A stretch of 64,000 nt of DNA from Struthio camelus. Lineage: Eukaryota; Chordata; Aves; Struthioniformes; Struthionidae. Within the stretch, counting starts at the first letter, position 1, and each line of letters opens with the position of its first letter. Made by a program: the position numbers and the translations under genes. Below are positions 12,401 to 63,823 of this stretch, in pieces. Below the pieces are notes generated by a model. The model did not search any database. It saw only the letters and a list, made by a program, of their open reading frames with translations, and was not told the DNA's origin. The stretch is taken from assembly GCF_040807025.1 (NCBI RefSeq), contig NC_090964.1, forward strand, positions 7,247,214 to 7,311,213, read 5' to 3'.

Positions 12401-15120
12401 AGCAGCAGAACTGCCAGAAAATTCTTGCTAGAACCACAACTGGTCAGAGACACGGTTGCCTTGCAGTCACGCACACGTCTTACAGGCACGCCAGCAGCCA
12501 GCTGAATATGGCCACTAATAGGATTCGAACTGGTCTGCTGCCTGCTCCAAACGATGCTCCCCTCCCCAGAGGGAGTTCAAACAGCCACTTCTCTAGGAAA
12601 GGCACGCTTCAGGCGGCACTGGTGCAGCGTGTTGGTCCCACACGACCCTGCAGGGCCAGCTCTCTCCCTTCGGAAATGTTCATTTCCGCACTCTCAAAGT
12701 AGGACAGCTGAGCTCCATGCATCGCACCGGCCCCTCAACACAGCCAGCAACGAGGACCCCAGAGGGCTCCTGCCCGGCCGAGATAAGACCCCAGCCACAG
12801 AGCAACACAGCCCAAGTCCTTTCGCAGAGCACGCGCCCGTCCTAGTGTGCTCAGTCTAGAGAGATGATAAAGATGATGTTTAAAACGGGAGAAAGATGTT
12901 AGGTCTTGGCCTTTTGCTTCTTGATAGCATTTATGTTAGAGAAAGCTCTCCAGAGCCTGTCTCTCTCTTCCGCCCCTTTCTTTCTAACCTTCAGCTATAA
13001 GAAGTAAAGTTTCCTTGTCTGTGCTGAAAGAGTAAGGCTGAAGCTGTCTCAGTCTTCCTGCGGAGGAGGAGGGTTGTGGCTTTCACAGAAGACTTCTTCT
13101 CCCACCTGCTTGTGGGTTGTTTAGCTAAACAAACATTTCAATTGGAAGAGACAAGACATATGTTACAAGCAAGTCGAAGGAAAACTAAAAACCTAGGGCT
13201 GCTCACATTTCATTCTCGTCTCCAGCAGCACCCAGCTGCAATTGTCTGTCTGTCCTCTACCAAAAACAAACAAACAAAAAACCATCAGAAGTCCTGGCAC
13301 TTTGTCAGGCAAGGCTGAGGTCCTCTCGGACAGCCCATGAAGGACTGTTCTGCCCTTCTTCTGCCCCTGTGAGAGGAATTCTTCTAATAAACAGGTTTGT
13401 GCCATTTCCCCCTTTTTGCAATGCAAAAGGGGATAAAGAAAAGTATCCTTTAAAAACATTTGTCTTTTTACCACAGAACTATCAAGAATGAGAAGCCTGC
13501 TCTCCACCGCGAACCTTTGCCGACGTTCAAGGATGCGCTCTGAAGCGAAGAGCCAGGGGAGCACCCTCTTTAACAAAGATACCCTTTCTCCAAAGCACAC
13601 GGCAGTCATTTAAATTATATGGATTACGATCAAAAACAATGTCAATCAGTCCAATAAAAAAAAAACTTAAAAAAAGAAAAGCATTTTCTGTTTTTCAACT
13701 CTTATTTTCTATTCTTTTGCTGCTTCTTCAGTCGGAGTCTCCCGGGGGGGAGGAGATCTGTGTTTCTAATACCAAAAAAATAAACCAACAAACATCTGAC
13801 AAAGTTTCAAGTCGCTTTTAAAGGGAATAAAGCAGCAGGAAAAGATGCCTTCGCAGGCCACGTTGAGAGGGGGTGTGAGAAGTTACACCTCGACTGGAGC
13901 CGGCCCTGGCGCTTCCGCTCGCCCTCGTGACCCGGGCCGGGGCTGCCGGCCTCAACGCCCGCGAGGGGGAAGGCAGGCGGGGGCCCAGCCGGGCCGGGGG
14001 CTCGCCCGCCCGCAGCGGGAATCCTCCTCACCGCGGGTCCCAGGCACCCCGCACGGGGCTGCGGGGCGGTCACCTCAGCCCTGCGGTGGCCACCTCAAGC
14101 CCCAAAGTGGCCACTGGTGCCTGGGGGGGTCACTGCAGCTCTGTCCTTGTGGCCGCTTCAGCCCAGCGGTGGCCACCACAAGCCCAGTGGCCACCTTGAG
14201 CCCAGTAGTCACCGCAGCTCTGCAGTCACTTCATCCCGCTGGTGACCACCGCAGACTGGTCGCTACCACAGCCCGACAGCCACCACCTCAGCCCACTGCT
14301 GGCCACCACAGCCCGGCAGCCACCACCTCAGCCCGCTGGTGACCACCACCTCAGCCCGCTGGTGACCACCACAGTCCAGCGGCCACCACCTCAGTCCACT
14401 ACTGGCCACCATCTCAGCCCATTGCTGGCCACCATCACCTGATCACCACCTCAGCCCACTGTTGACCACCACCTCAAGCCCGCTGGTGGCCACCACAGTC
14501 CAGCGGCCACCACCTCAAGCCCGCTCGTGGCCACCATCACCTGGTCGCTACCACAGCCTGATGGCCACCACCTCAGCTCGCTGCTGGCCACCACAGCCTG
14601 GCGGCCACCACCTCAGCCCACTGCTGACCACCACCTCGAGCCTGGTCGCTACCACAGCCCGGCGGCCACCGCGTCAGCCCACTGGTGGCCACCACAGCCC
14701 GGAAGTCACCACCACAGCCCGCTGGTGACCACCACCTCAGCCCACTGCTGGCCGCCACCACCTGGTCGCTACCACAGCCTGGGGGTCCCCCACGAGCCCG
14801 GTGGCCCCCTCAAGCCCCGCAGCTTGACGGAGCCCGGCGCGTGGCGTGGCGGGGCCCCCACGGCGGCGGCGGGGCCCCGGGGGCCGCCCCGAGCCGGGCG
14901 GCGGCGGCGGCAGCGGCGGCGGCGGCGGCGGGGACGAGGCCCGCCCGCCCGCCCGCCATTTCAGCCCGGCCTCCCCCGCGCGGAGCCCCCGCTCCCCTCC
15001 CCTCGCCGGTACCTGCTGCCGGGCGACCTCGGCGTCGCGGTAGTACTTCACGGCGACCAGGGCGGCCAGGGCGGCCAGCGCCAGCGCCAGGCGCGGAGGG
15101 GCCGCGCCGGGCCCCGCCAT
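314..15120 (-). CDS. SELENON: Selenoprotein N (SELENON), coding exons 1-11 of a gene running off the left edge
   Basis: Selenoprotein N is an ER-membrane glycoprotein tied to calcium handling (SERCA, ryanodine receptor) and redox balance; human mutations cause congenital myopathies. Eleven coding exons join in frame on the minus strand: 15013-15120, 10163-10280, 9231-9361, 8157-8369, 6999-7123, 6036-6173, 4260-4341, 3054-3242, 1564-1669, 1099-1211 and 314-415. They give 475 residues. In order these hold a short hydrophobic anchor (residues about 10-24), an EF-hand loop (55-66, starting DTNND and ending EE), the conserved [10 protein letters not shown] stretch, and the redox motif Ser-Cys-Sec-Gly at 401-404 with Sec encoded by UGA. 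N-glycosylation sequons occur at Asn130 (NWT), Asn424 (NES) and Asn472 (NGT). The family is usually about 550 residues, so one C-terminal exon of roughly 55-60 residues plus the 3' UTR SECIS is missing. The match to human SELENON is from memory of the family but is continuous over all exons. The human Alu-derived optional exon is absent. Confidence 0.97.
416..1098 (-). other. SELENON intron 10
   Basis: Unique sequence between exons 10 and 11. I see no gene, RNA or repeat of note. Confidence 0.85.
1099..1211 (-). CDS. SELENON: SELENON coding exon 10
   Basis: Two bases complete Gly404. Then 37 codons follow, [14 protein letters not shown] to LVKELEELQ. An NES sequon lies at residue 424. The 5' end of the exon folds into the recoding hairpin listed separately. 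The acceptor is GTCAG and the donor GTGAGT. Confidence 0.97.
1168..1206 (-). promoter_or_regulatory. Selenocysteine redefinition element (SRE) hairpin in SELENON mRNA
   Basis: In the spliced mRNA, a perfect 9-base inverted repeat (GGGCGAACU at 1198-1206 pairing with AGUUCGCCC at 1168-1176) begins six bases after the UGA. After one C-A mismatch, UCC can pair with GGA, extending the stem and leaving a loop of about 13 bases. SELENON is known to carry a stem-loop just 3' of its UGA that stimulates recoding (the SRE). Position and coding sequence fit that element. The hairpin is entirely inside exon 10. Confidence 0.85.
1212..1563 (-). other. SELENON intron 9, separating the UGA from its recoding hairpin
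   Basis: This 352-base intron starts one base after the UGA codon and ends just before the sequence that folds into the recoding hairpin. In unspliced RNA the UGA is therefore followed by GGTGAGG and not by the hairpin. Confidence 0.9.
1564..1669 (-). CDS. SELENON: SELENON coding exon 9, carrying the UGA selenocysteine codon
   Basis: It encodes [18 protein letters not shown] and continues through WGALDDQSC to UGA, then a single G before a GTGAGG donor. The UGA at 1565-1567 is in frame, and the reading frame continues as [11 protein letters not shown] in exon 10, so it is read as selenocysteine (residue 403) and not as a stop. The Cys-Sec pair is the presumed redox centre. The UGA lies upstream of at least two exon junctions, so failed recoding would be expected to expose the mRNA to nonsense-mediated decay. 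Confidence 0.97.
1565..1567 (-). other. SELENON: In-frame UGA selenocysteine codon
   Basis: This TGA lies between a Cys codon and a split Gly codon in the SELENON frame, exactly where the family has selenocysteine in the SCUG motif. The frame remains open and family-like for at least 72 residues beyond it. The SECIS element that directs insertion would lie in the 3' UTR outside the window. Confidence 0.95.
1670..3053 (-). other. SELENON intron 8
   Basis: About 1.4 kb of unique sequence. No gene, RNA or clear mobile element is recognised. Confidence 0.8.
3054..3242 (-). CDS. SELENON: SELENON coding exon 8
   Basis: It has 63 codons, phase 0 to phase 0, from [17 protein letters not shown] to [10 protein letters not shown]. 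The [12 protein letters not shown] segment matches the family closely. The acceptor is CTGCAG and the donor GTGAGG. Confidence 0.97.
4260..4341 (-). CDS. SELENON: SELENON coding exon 7
   Basis: This short exon has one base plus 27 codons: [17 protein letters not shown] through VDIGYLPQ. The donor is GTCTGT after the CAG of Gln. An internal ATAG-GTTACC could mimic a donor but would leave the wrong phase for exon 8. The acceptor is TTTCAG. Confidence 0.95.
6036..6173 (-). CDS. SELENON: SELENON coding exon 6
   Basis: One base completes Arg, then 45 codons follow ([18 protein letters not shown] to KLFVPNN) plus AG. It is rich in aromatic residues and matches the SELENON luminal region. The acceptor is TTTCAG and the donor GTACAG. 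Confidence 0.96.
6999..7123 (-). CDS. SELENON: SELENON coding exon 5
   Basis: It encodes 41 codons plus two bases, reading [18 protein letters not shown] and continuing to FYYTIAF. The acceptor is CTAG and the donor GTAAGG. The phase-2 end joins exon 6 to give an Arg codon, as expected for FR-IHAEFQL. Confidence 0.96.
8157..8369 (-). CDS. SELENON: SELENON coding exon 4
   Basis: The exon carries 71 codons, phase 0 at both ends, from [13 protein letters not shown] to [10 protein letters not shown]. The segment [10 protein letters not shown] plus [10 protein letters not shown] is a hallmark of SELENON. An NWT glycosylation sequon lies at residue 130 of the assembled protein. The exon has a CACAG acceptor and GTGAGA donor. 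Confidence 0.97.
9231..9361 (-). CDS. SELENON: SELENON coding exon 3
   Basis: Two bases complete the Gly codon from exon 2. There follow 43 codons with an acidic stretch (EFEEEE) and the conserved [13 protein letters not shown] block. The donor is GTAGGT right after FLG. The nearby GTATCA would break the frame into exon 4, whereas this choice yields [15 protein letters not shown] as in the family. The exon joins directly to exon 2 without the primate Alu-derived exon. Confidence 0.95.
10163..10280 (-). CDS. SELENON: SELENON coding exon 2 (EF-hand)
   Basis: This exon encodes 39 codons plus one base, beginning ELALKSLG and ending EKLTG. It contains a complete 12-residue EF-hand loop with Asp, Asn, Asp, Tyr, Ser and Glu at positions 1, 3, 5, 7, 9 and 12, so calcium binding looks intact. 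It follows a CTAG acceptor and ends at a GTAGGT donor. Confidence 0.97.
10925..11015 (+). repeat. MIR-like SINE relic
   Basis: A stretch reading CTGGGCAAGATCCCAGCCAC and then CTGTGCCTCAGTTTCTCCCT resembles the central part of MIR elements (the GGGCAAGTC and GCCTCAGTTTCC blocks). It is a diverged fragment identified by eye. Confidence 0.5.
14060..14780 (+). repeat. Imperfect minisatellite in SELENON intron 1
   Basis: About 700 bases are built from degenerate units of roughly 17-23 bases. Common modules are CAGCCCGCTGGTGACCACCA, CAGCCCACTGCTGGCCACCA and ACCTGGTCGCTACCACAGCC, arranged in higher-order combinations. The long open frames seen here on both strands come from the repeat and are not genes. 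On the transcribed strand it is GGTGG-rich. Confidence 0.9.
14897..14933 (+). repeat. GGC trinucleotide repeat in SELENON intron 1
   Basis: A run of GGC/GCG triplets interrupted by one CAG lies about 80 bases inside intron 1, within the CpG-rich block. A CCCG/CCGC-type run follows at about 14,940-14,957. Such tracts are often length-polymorphic. Confidence 0.85.
15013..15120 (-). CDS. SELENON: SELENON coding exon 1 (start codon and membrane anchor)
   Basis: This exon encodes 36 residues starting [10 protein letters not shown], followed by an Ala/Leu/Val hydrophobic run that fits the N-terminal signal-anchor of SELENON, then charged residues ending in ARQQ. The human protein has a comparable ARQELALK sequence across the same junction. 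The ATG at 15118-15120 has G at -3 and G at +4. The exon ends CAG before a GTACCG donor, phase 0. The same frame stays open upstream to an ATG at 15391-15393, but that extension is low-complexity GC-rich sequence and I do not favour it. Confidence 0.9.
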
Positions 15121-15131
15121 GACCGCGCCGC

Positions 15132-15152
15132 TCAGCGCCGCCGCGCCGCCAT
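15132..15152 (-). CDS. Upstream ORF in the SELENON leader (six residues)
   Basis: An ATG in a strong initiation context (GCC before, G after) opens a six-residue ORF, MAARRR, that stops at TGA 11 bases before the SELENON ATG. It is in a different frame from SELENON. It matters only if transcription starts upstream of 15,152, which the sequence cannot show. Confidence 0.4.
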   Translation of the reverse strand: MAARRR

Positions 15153-15560
15153 GGCCGCGCCGGCCGGGGGGAGGCGCCAGGCGGGCAGCGCCGGCGAGGC
15201 GGGCCGGGGCCGGCGGGCCGGGGGGCCGGGGCTCGGCGCCCTCCCCGCGGGGCCCGCAGGGGGCTCGGGGCCCGGCCGGCCCTTGAAACGCGCCCGGTAG
15301 CGCCCGGTTTTCGCCTCCCGTTCGGTGCGATTTAAGGCTTGCTGCCACGGGGAGGTTTTTGTTTGTTTGTTTTTTTGAGGGGAAATAACTCATCCTTCTG
15401 GCGCCGGGGACGCCGGCAATCTCATGAGGGGCTCTCGGGGATTTTGCTTTTCGTTGTGGGTTGGGAAGCGCTGTGCACGCTCGGTGCTCGGCCCTGGCCC
15501 CGCCGCCCCTGAACCCGCGCTCAGCAGCTTTTCCCCAGCTGCCGCGGCCCTACTTAGACC

Positions 15561-18500
15561 GCGATCCTCTTCGTTTAGCACCAAAGGGTGTCAAACGTGG
15601 CCCGGGACGTTTCAGAGCGCTAAAGCAGGGTTGAGGAGCATCAGTGACTGTGAAGGCGGCCCTCTTAATTCATGGGACAAATCCCCGCACTGATATTTCA
15701 AGAGCGTGGGCACAGTCCCTCTTTTGCCCAGCCAGTCCTCCCCTTTCCCCCGGAGGAGCCGTGTCCTACCCCATCACGAGCCTGGTTGGTATCAGCTCCC
15801 CAAACCCCAGCTGCCCGGCGAAGCCTGCGAGCGGGGAGGTGGAGGCAGGGAGATGGCCGGGCAGCGCACGGCAGTCCCGGTCGGCGTGACGGCCAGAGCT
15901 CAAAACATCTCCTGCCGAGCTGTGGAGCGCGTTATTTTTTTCGATGGACTTCAGTGGTTTTGCTTGCAGGTGGTGATTTCACTGGGACCTAAGTGCTCTC
16001 GAATCAGGACCACACACACACACACAGAGACCGGGAGCTCAGCACACCTGCCTTAGCAGCCGCAGGGCGACGGCGCGGATTCTGCATGCCCTCTGGACTT
16101 AGCCGTCGTGGAGCCTGGGTCTCCCTCGCCCCTGTGCAATGATCCCCCGGTAACCGAGCGAATGATTCCTGGAGCTCCATCATCCTTGAGCCATCCCCAC
16201 CATCACTCCTGGTCGCAAACCTGTATGTCACCCCAAACTATTCCACCCTCTCTTTGTTCTTTGTGCCCTTCAGGTTCTTCTACACGGTTGTCACATCGCT
16301 CCTGAGCAGTGGCTTGGCCAAGAAATATATACTTAGTCATTTTAATCTTTCTCCGTAAATCAGTCTCTCGCTCCTCCTTACATGCAATCCCGCGCTGCCA
16401 CCGAAATCCCGATTGCTCAGGAAGATTTAGTACATTTGCTGCTGCTGCAGGGCTAACGACGCAGGAAGGGTAGCAGGAAGCGTTAGCGTTTAATGCTTTG
16501 AAGCTTTTGCCGTTTCCTAAGCCTGCCTAATCATTTTGTTTTAGAGCATTTTGGTTGGAGATGAGGAGAGCATAACCGAGAACCATGAAGAGAGCAGCGG
16601 CAGCCTCATCAAGGAAGGAGGAAGAGGCTGGTAATCTTGGACAAACAGGCCAGGAGTATGTGGAGCTTCAAGCAATTCCCAGGAAGAATTTTCCCAAGAG
16701 AAAAAGCACACCATGCTTGCTTGTACACCATGGCAAGCAAGACCGGAGGCAGCAGGATCCAGGTGGTGAAGGGGAAGTAAAGCCTTCTGTCTGAGACTTG
16801 GGTGCTGTTCCCCTCTCTGCTATAGCTTCCCCATGTGGCCCTTGATATTTCTCTTGCGGGGGCAGTGGTACCTTGGGCAACACAATGTATCAGATAGGGG
16901 GAGCCTACCATCAAAAAAAACCCCCACTGGGTTATTTGTAACTCAGATCAGTGCTATTACATTTGCACAGCCAAGAGAAGATGGAGAAGGCTGCTTAGGC
17001 CAGCTCCACTATAGAAGAAAGCGTTCATGAAACTCGGCCACTGCTCTTTGCTCTCCACCTCCCCATCAGCCAAAGAAGCAGAACTGGTGCTTGGACCAGT
17101 GGGGAGGAGGTGGGAGGAACTGAATTAACAGAGCATTGAAATAATGTCTGGGAGCAGAGGCAGGTGTGAATGAGCTGGTCTCCACTTAAGCAGATATGCT
17201 TTAAAACTTACTGGACTCATTAGGTTGGGCAGTGAGGTGTGGAGAGCTTTCACTTACCTCAAATAACCTAGCAAGTACCTTTAGAGCACAACATGTAACA
17301 GGATGAGACAGCTTTGAAACAGGATAAATGTACTCGGGTGTCTGGGAAACAAGCAAGAGCAAGAGGTGATATGAAATGACAAAGCCTGCAAACTCCTGGA
17401 TGGAGAAAGAGACCTGACAGGCTGGCTGGCACAGCCAAAATGGTACAGTGTAGAGAAGAAGCAGAGGGGCTTATTTTACATCCGAACCATTTCCAGTGTC
17501 ATCAGCTACCATATAATGATGACAAATGGATGAATTACTTGATAGGAAAAAGAATGAAAGACAAAAGGTGAAATAATTCAGGGCATCTGCTGGGAACTGA
17601 TCCTTCTCAAAGGAAAATAATACCAACAATTCCCGGCTCTACACTGCTAGTTCTTGAGATTACAGATTACAGCGCTCAGGAGGAATTTTAAATATCTGGA
17701 CAGCTGCTGCGTGGCCCACCCAGGCACATTTGTACCAGAGGAAATCCTTGTGATAGGGAATTAATAAGGAAGATTCACAAACACAGAAAAATTCACCTGG
17801 CAGGAAAAACTATCCCAGATTTCTCTTTTGCCAGCCAGGAGAGTCCAGCTGAAAATAAGAAAACTAGAGGGAAATTGGTGCCAGGGATTGAAAGCTTGGA
17901 ACAACCCTTTTTGCAGTGAGATGGCTTCTCCAGATGTTGGAGTACCACGCTGCAAGTCCGTGTTCCAGGACAGCACGTTCCGAGAGCAGAGAAATCCTCC
18001 CCTCATTTAAACTCATGGCCCCATTTCCCATCGCCTGAAACCCTGGCTCGCTTTAAGCTGAATAGATCATGATGTAATGGAAGGCAGCGTTAAAATCTGA
18101 GCTCTGTAAATGGAGAAAGCACCTAGAAACAAAAACCCACTGAGTAAGCAAGCCCTGACCAGACAGAGGCCCAAGAACATGAATCCTCTGGAAACCAGTC
18201 AGGAACAAGGAGTATCCAAGTCCAGCTTCACATGGCGCTTTTCAAAGGGGACAAGAAAACCAGAGGTGTGTTATGTTCACTGCAGAAGAGGGGCTTGTAG
18301 CCGGATCGAGGATAGCTGCACTGAGACAGAGGGCATCACAGGCAGCCATGGAAAACATACAGTCAGTCCCAGAAAAGGAACGGGCAACAAAGACTGCAGA
18401 GTGAAGTGAGGTTTGATAGAGATTTCACCTAGACCATTTAGTAGAACAGCAAGAGCCAACGCCTACCAAATTCCCATGGACCTGGATTCCTAACTCCCCT

Positions 18501-21100
18501 TTGTAGCTTGACCTTTCATATTCAGTGTGCAGTAACCCATTTGGTGGGTAACTTGCAGTTCTTACACTCACTGGCTTTCTAAACAAGCATTTACAATGCA
18601 GGGGTGTTTTACTGAAAACATTCCTAATTACAGCACAGTTCCTGTTCGGGGCTCTACGGGGAATGAAGCCACAGACCCAATTGCGACCTGAAGTAACTGC
18701 TGAAACTTTGAAACTGCTAGCGCTGGGAGTCAGCACTTGATGCATCACATCTGAAACAATCAGATAAATAGATCAGATCAAAACGTATGTGGAAAAATAC
18801 TAAGACTGCCAGGCCTTTGAATTCAATAACCAATTCTGCTGAAAGCCTTCCAAGGGAATTTAGTAACACTGCAAAAATGAAGCACAGGTTTCAAGAAGAT
18901 GCATTTGTTTTCTGGATAGTTTTGTCTTATCTCCTTGTATGGTCAGGCGACAACAGCCAGTCTTTCTACAAGCAATGAGTTATTGGTTTTCATCTCTACC
19001 ACATGATGCAACTTTCTGTTACCAGAACTTCATTTACAGGAAATTTCTTGTGATATAATAGAGGGTCACATCTTCTGGTGGTGAAAATTAACACAATAAT
19101 CACAGACCCTCAATTTGAACGTAACAGGGAAATAGGCAGAGGTAACCTAAGCTGATCACATTTCCTGGAAAGGAGAATCAAAAGTGGAAAAACCATCATA
19201 CATCAACAACAGAATTCCCACTGGTGGCCCACGTGTCTGAGAGTGAACAGGAAAGCAGCTCCAAGGTACAACTCTTTCCAGATCTTTTCCATTAGACATT
19301 TAAAAAACAAACCTTTGGTTCAAACGTAACACCCCATTCATTTAGCTACTAAAAGTACAAAAACAAAAGGATTCCCATCTTGGCAAACACACAGAATCCC
19401 TGCCCTGCCCCTCCACCCCCGGCCAAGCAGGAAGTATATAGGGTGGGAGCCAGATCTGAGACATGAAATCCCAGTGCTTGCTTCTGCTCACAAAGCTTCC
19501 AGAGTCAAGGGTTCTGCTCAAGCAAGAACATCCATCTGAGGCTCAAGGCCTCCTGAGGAGCAAGTAAAGAGCAGATTCATTTTAAGATGCCAATGGGGCA
19601 AATGTTCCCATTATCTGCATTCCCCTTGGTCAGAAGAATCGCAGTTACGGACCAGGGCCAGGCCTTGGAACAACGCTGCTCCTCAGAACAAATCTTTACT
19701 CCTGCTAAACACATACGTGCTTTACTTTACGCCTGCAATTAATCACTGGCCTCAGGGATATAACTCTGTGGATACCTGTGAGCACAGGCAGAAGTATTTG
19801 CAGACTTCTGGTCTAGAAGAGAGGAAAATTTCAAGCATGGTCATTTCCAACAAACAGCTTTCTTTGTGCTGAGCTCCACATGAGTGTCTTGGTAAGCAAA
19901 CTTATCAATAAGCTTTACGTTCTCAGGCATGCTGGGCAGCTAAAGAAACTTCCTATTTGCGATGCAGCCACTGAACTGCAAGAATGCAGCAGCTTTCCTC
20001 TAGAAGCATATGTGGTTTTACTAATACCATTCTTGCTCACTACCATATCTGAACACTTGTCTGGAAGAGAAAACAAGAGCAGAGTTTTAATGCAACGCTA
20101 AGGATCTATTTCTAAAGGAAGCTAGAGCAATGCTGCTTATTCGGGGGTTTTAAATTTTGCCAGGCAGTGTTCTGAGTTACTCCAAGAGCAGACGTTTTTA
20201 TTTATGGAATTTCCTTAATCCACTATAAAAATCCTCTGGGCTAAACTGACTTCCCAGTATCCAAATCTCTTGGATGAGACAACTCACTCCCAAGGTGCTT
20301 ATTTACCAATAACCATTCCTCTAGGCCAAGCTTACCAGCCAGTATCTTTATCTCTGGGATAATGTTAAGTCCCCATCTGACAACCTTATTTCTCTGGTGG
20401 AATTACACAAGCATGAATTTAGAAACACATTTTTTTGTTTTCACAACTTGTTCAAAGCAACTTTATCTTCCCAAGTTGCTGAATAAACCAAGTATTGTTT
20501 CACAAGAATGGAGAAAAATGTTCTATCACCAAGGGCCACGCAGCTTCACAGTGACAGAGGAAAAGCTGCTACAAGGCTGCTGGGAGAAAGGATGCTGAAT
20601 GAGGATCCAGCCCTTCCTCGTTGCTAACTTTGTTAGGCAGGTATCCACGATACCTGGATATCTGGTACGATATTCTGGCCAGGGCCAGAATTGGAGAGGT
20701 TATGTGAACATCTCCATGCAGTCATCCTGCTTAGAGTCACTGCGAGCACATACAGGGTAAAAACCTAGTCCAGTAGCAGGATGCATGCGAGAATCTGGCT
20801 TCAATTTTTTCCCTTTCTTCTTCTCCTATCACTTAATTCCAGAAATAGTACATATGAAGGAGCAAACTTAGCTGGGGATTATTTATTTTTTGCTAGAAAA
20901 TAAAATGTTTAGTGGAACTCCTGCTAACCTGTATCAGACAGCAAACAAGCAATTTAAAAGGGCTGGTGCAGATTAGAATTACTGTCCATACACTGACTAG
21001 ATGACTCTGGAAATCAACATCTATTGTGAAACATTCTTGAAATCAACCAGTATTGTCACCTAGTCATTCCAAGCATGATGTAACAAGTCTCTGACAGATG
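15561..21100. other. Intergenic region between MAN1C1 and SELENON
   Basis: About 5.5 kb separates the MAN1C1 polyadenylation site from the SELENON promoter. It holds a short CA repeat at 16,011-16,026 and otherwise unique sequence. Small open frames (for example 18,110-18,409 plus) show no recognisable domains or splice-linked continuation. Proximal SELENON regulatory sequence could lie in the first kilobase. Confidence 0.75.
16011..16026 (+). repeat. CA dinucleotide repeat
   Basis: Eight CA units about 0.9 kb upstream of the SELENON start codon form a simple microsatellite. Confidence 0.9.
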
Positions 21101-21131
21101 GCTTTAAAGCAGGATCAACCCAAGCATGCTT

Positions 21132-21153
21132 TTTATTTTACAAGACTTTTATT
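21132..21153 (-). terminator. MAN1C1 polyadenylation signals
   Basis: Two AATAAA hexamers on the minus strand (21,148-21,153 and 21,132-21,137) lie about 660-685 bases past the MAN1C1 stop codon. They are the first well-placed pair downstream of it and predict cleavage near 21,105-21,135. The cleavage site itself cannot be read from sequence. Confidence 0.6.
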
Positions 21154-21814
21154 CCGTTTCACAGATTTGACTATTACAGCAGTGAAATTATTACAAGTGA
21201 CTCATAACATTTAGTTCCAAATAAAAGTAGAAAAACACAAAAAGTATAAAGGAAAGGTAAATGAGATGTGATGTATGGTAAATGTGTTTTAAGAGCACAG
21301 AAAAACGATATAAAAATACTTTAGGATCAAGAATTTTGCAGACAGGTTTTGATTTAGTTACAGTTTTGACACCACCTAGAAAGCACAGTATATTGAAAAC
21401 TGTTAATTAGAAAGGCGATAAAATCCAACAGTATATAAAAGGCAAAAACAAAACAAAAATATGAAAGGAGGGATGGGTATGTGTGGGGGAAGTCTTTTTT
21501 ATGGCAAACTTCCAATCCTTTGGCCGCTATAGAGCAAAGTCAGTGGATTTCATATAAATTCTCTGTATAAAGGAATGTCTATGAATTGTGTACAATATGG
21601 CCCAGAATAAACATCTCATTTTCAGGCTAATAGAGCTCCTCACAGAGGAAAAGAAGGTGCTTATGTCACGGTTTCATCTCCCCGATATAATACTGTCCGG
21701 AATTGGACTAGTGCCCCAAAATACCATTTTAGGAACAACACGAATTCCTTTAATGGAAAGGAAATGCAGTAACCCGCCGACGCTGCAGAAGCAGGGCGCT
21801 GGGCAATGGCCTCA
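21135..21814 (-). other. MAN1C1 3' untranslated region (inferred)
   Basis: This non-coding stretch runs from the stop codon to the polyadenylation signals. It becomes A/T-rich toward its end. The extent is inferred from the signals; longer transcripts are possible. Confidence 0.55.

Positions 21815-63823
<42,009 letters not shown>

Larger units (their letters stand above)
10281..15012 (-). other. SELENON intron 1 (4.7 kb)
   Basis: This is the largest SELENON intron. Its 5' part holds the GGC repeat and minisatellite. The rest is mostly unremarkable unique sequence, with a MIR-like relic near 10.93-11.02 kb. I see no supported gene in it. Confidence 0.85.
14800..15560 (-). promoter_or_regulatory. 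CpG-rich region at the 5' end of SELENON (probable promoter)
   Basis: This block is far richer in G, C and CpG than its surroundings and brackets exon 1 and its upstream sequence. I see no obvious TATA box close to the start codon, which is typical of a CpG-island promoter. The transcription start was not located. Confidence 0.65.

Noticed and set aside
12490..12600. B-box-like GTTCGAATCC on the minus strand, suggesting a tRNA or tRNA-derived SINE
   Set aside because: No pairing T-arm stem, no convincing A box at the proper distance and no cloverleaf could be drawn.
14527..15300. A 257-residue plus-strand open frame
   Set aside because: It runs through the minisatellite and the CpG-rich block antisense to SELENON exon 1. 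Low stop-codon density from GC-rich repeats explains it, and it has no family resemblance.
18110..18409. A 99-residue plus-strand open frame in the intergenic region
   Set aside because: No recognisable domain, promoter or splice context; treated as chance.
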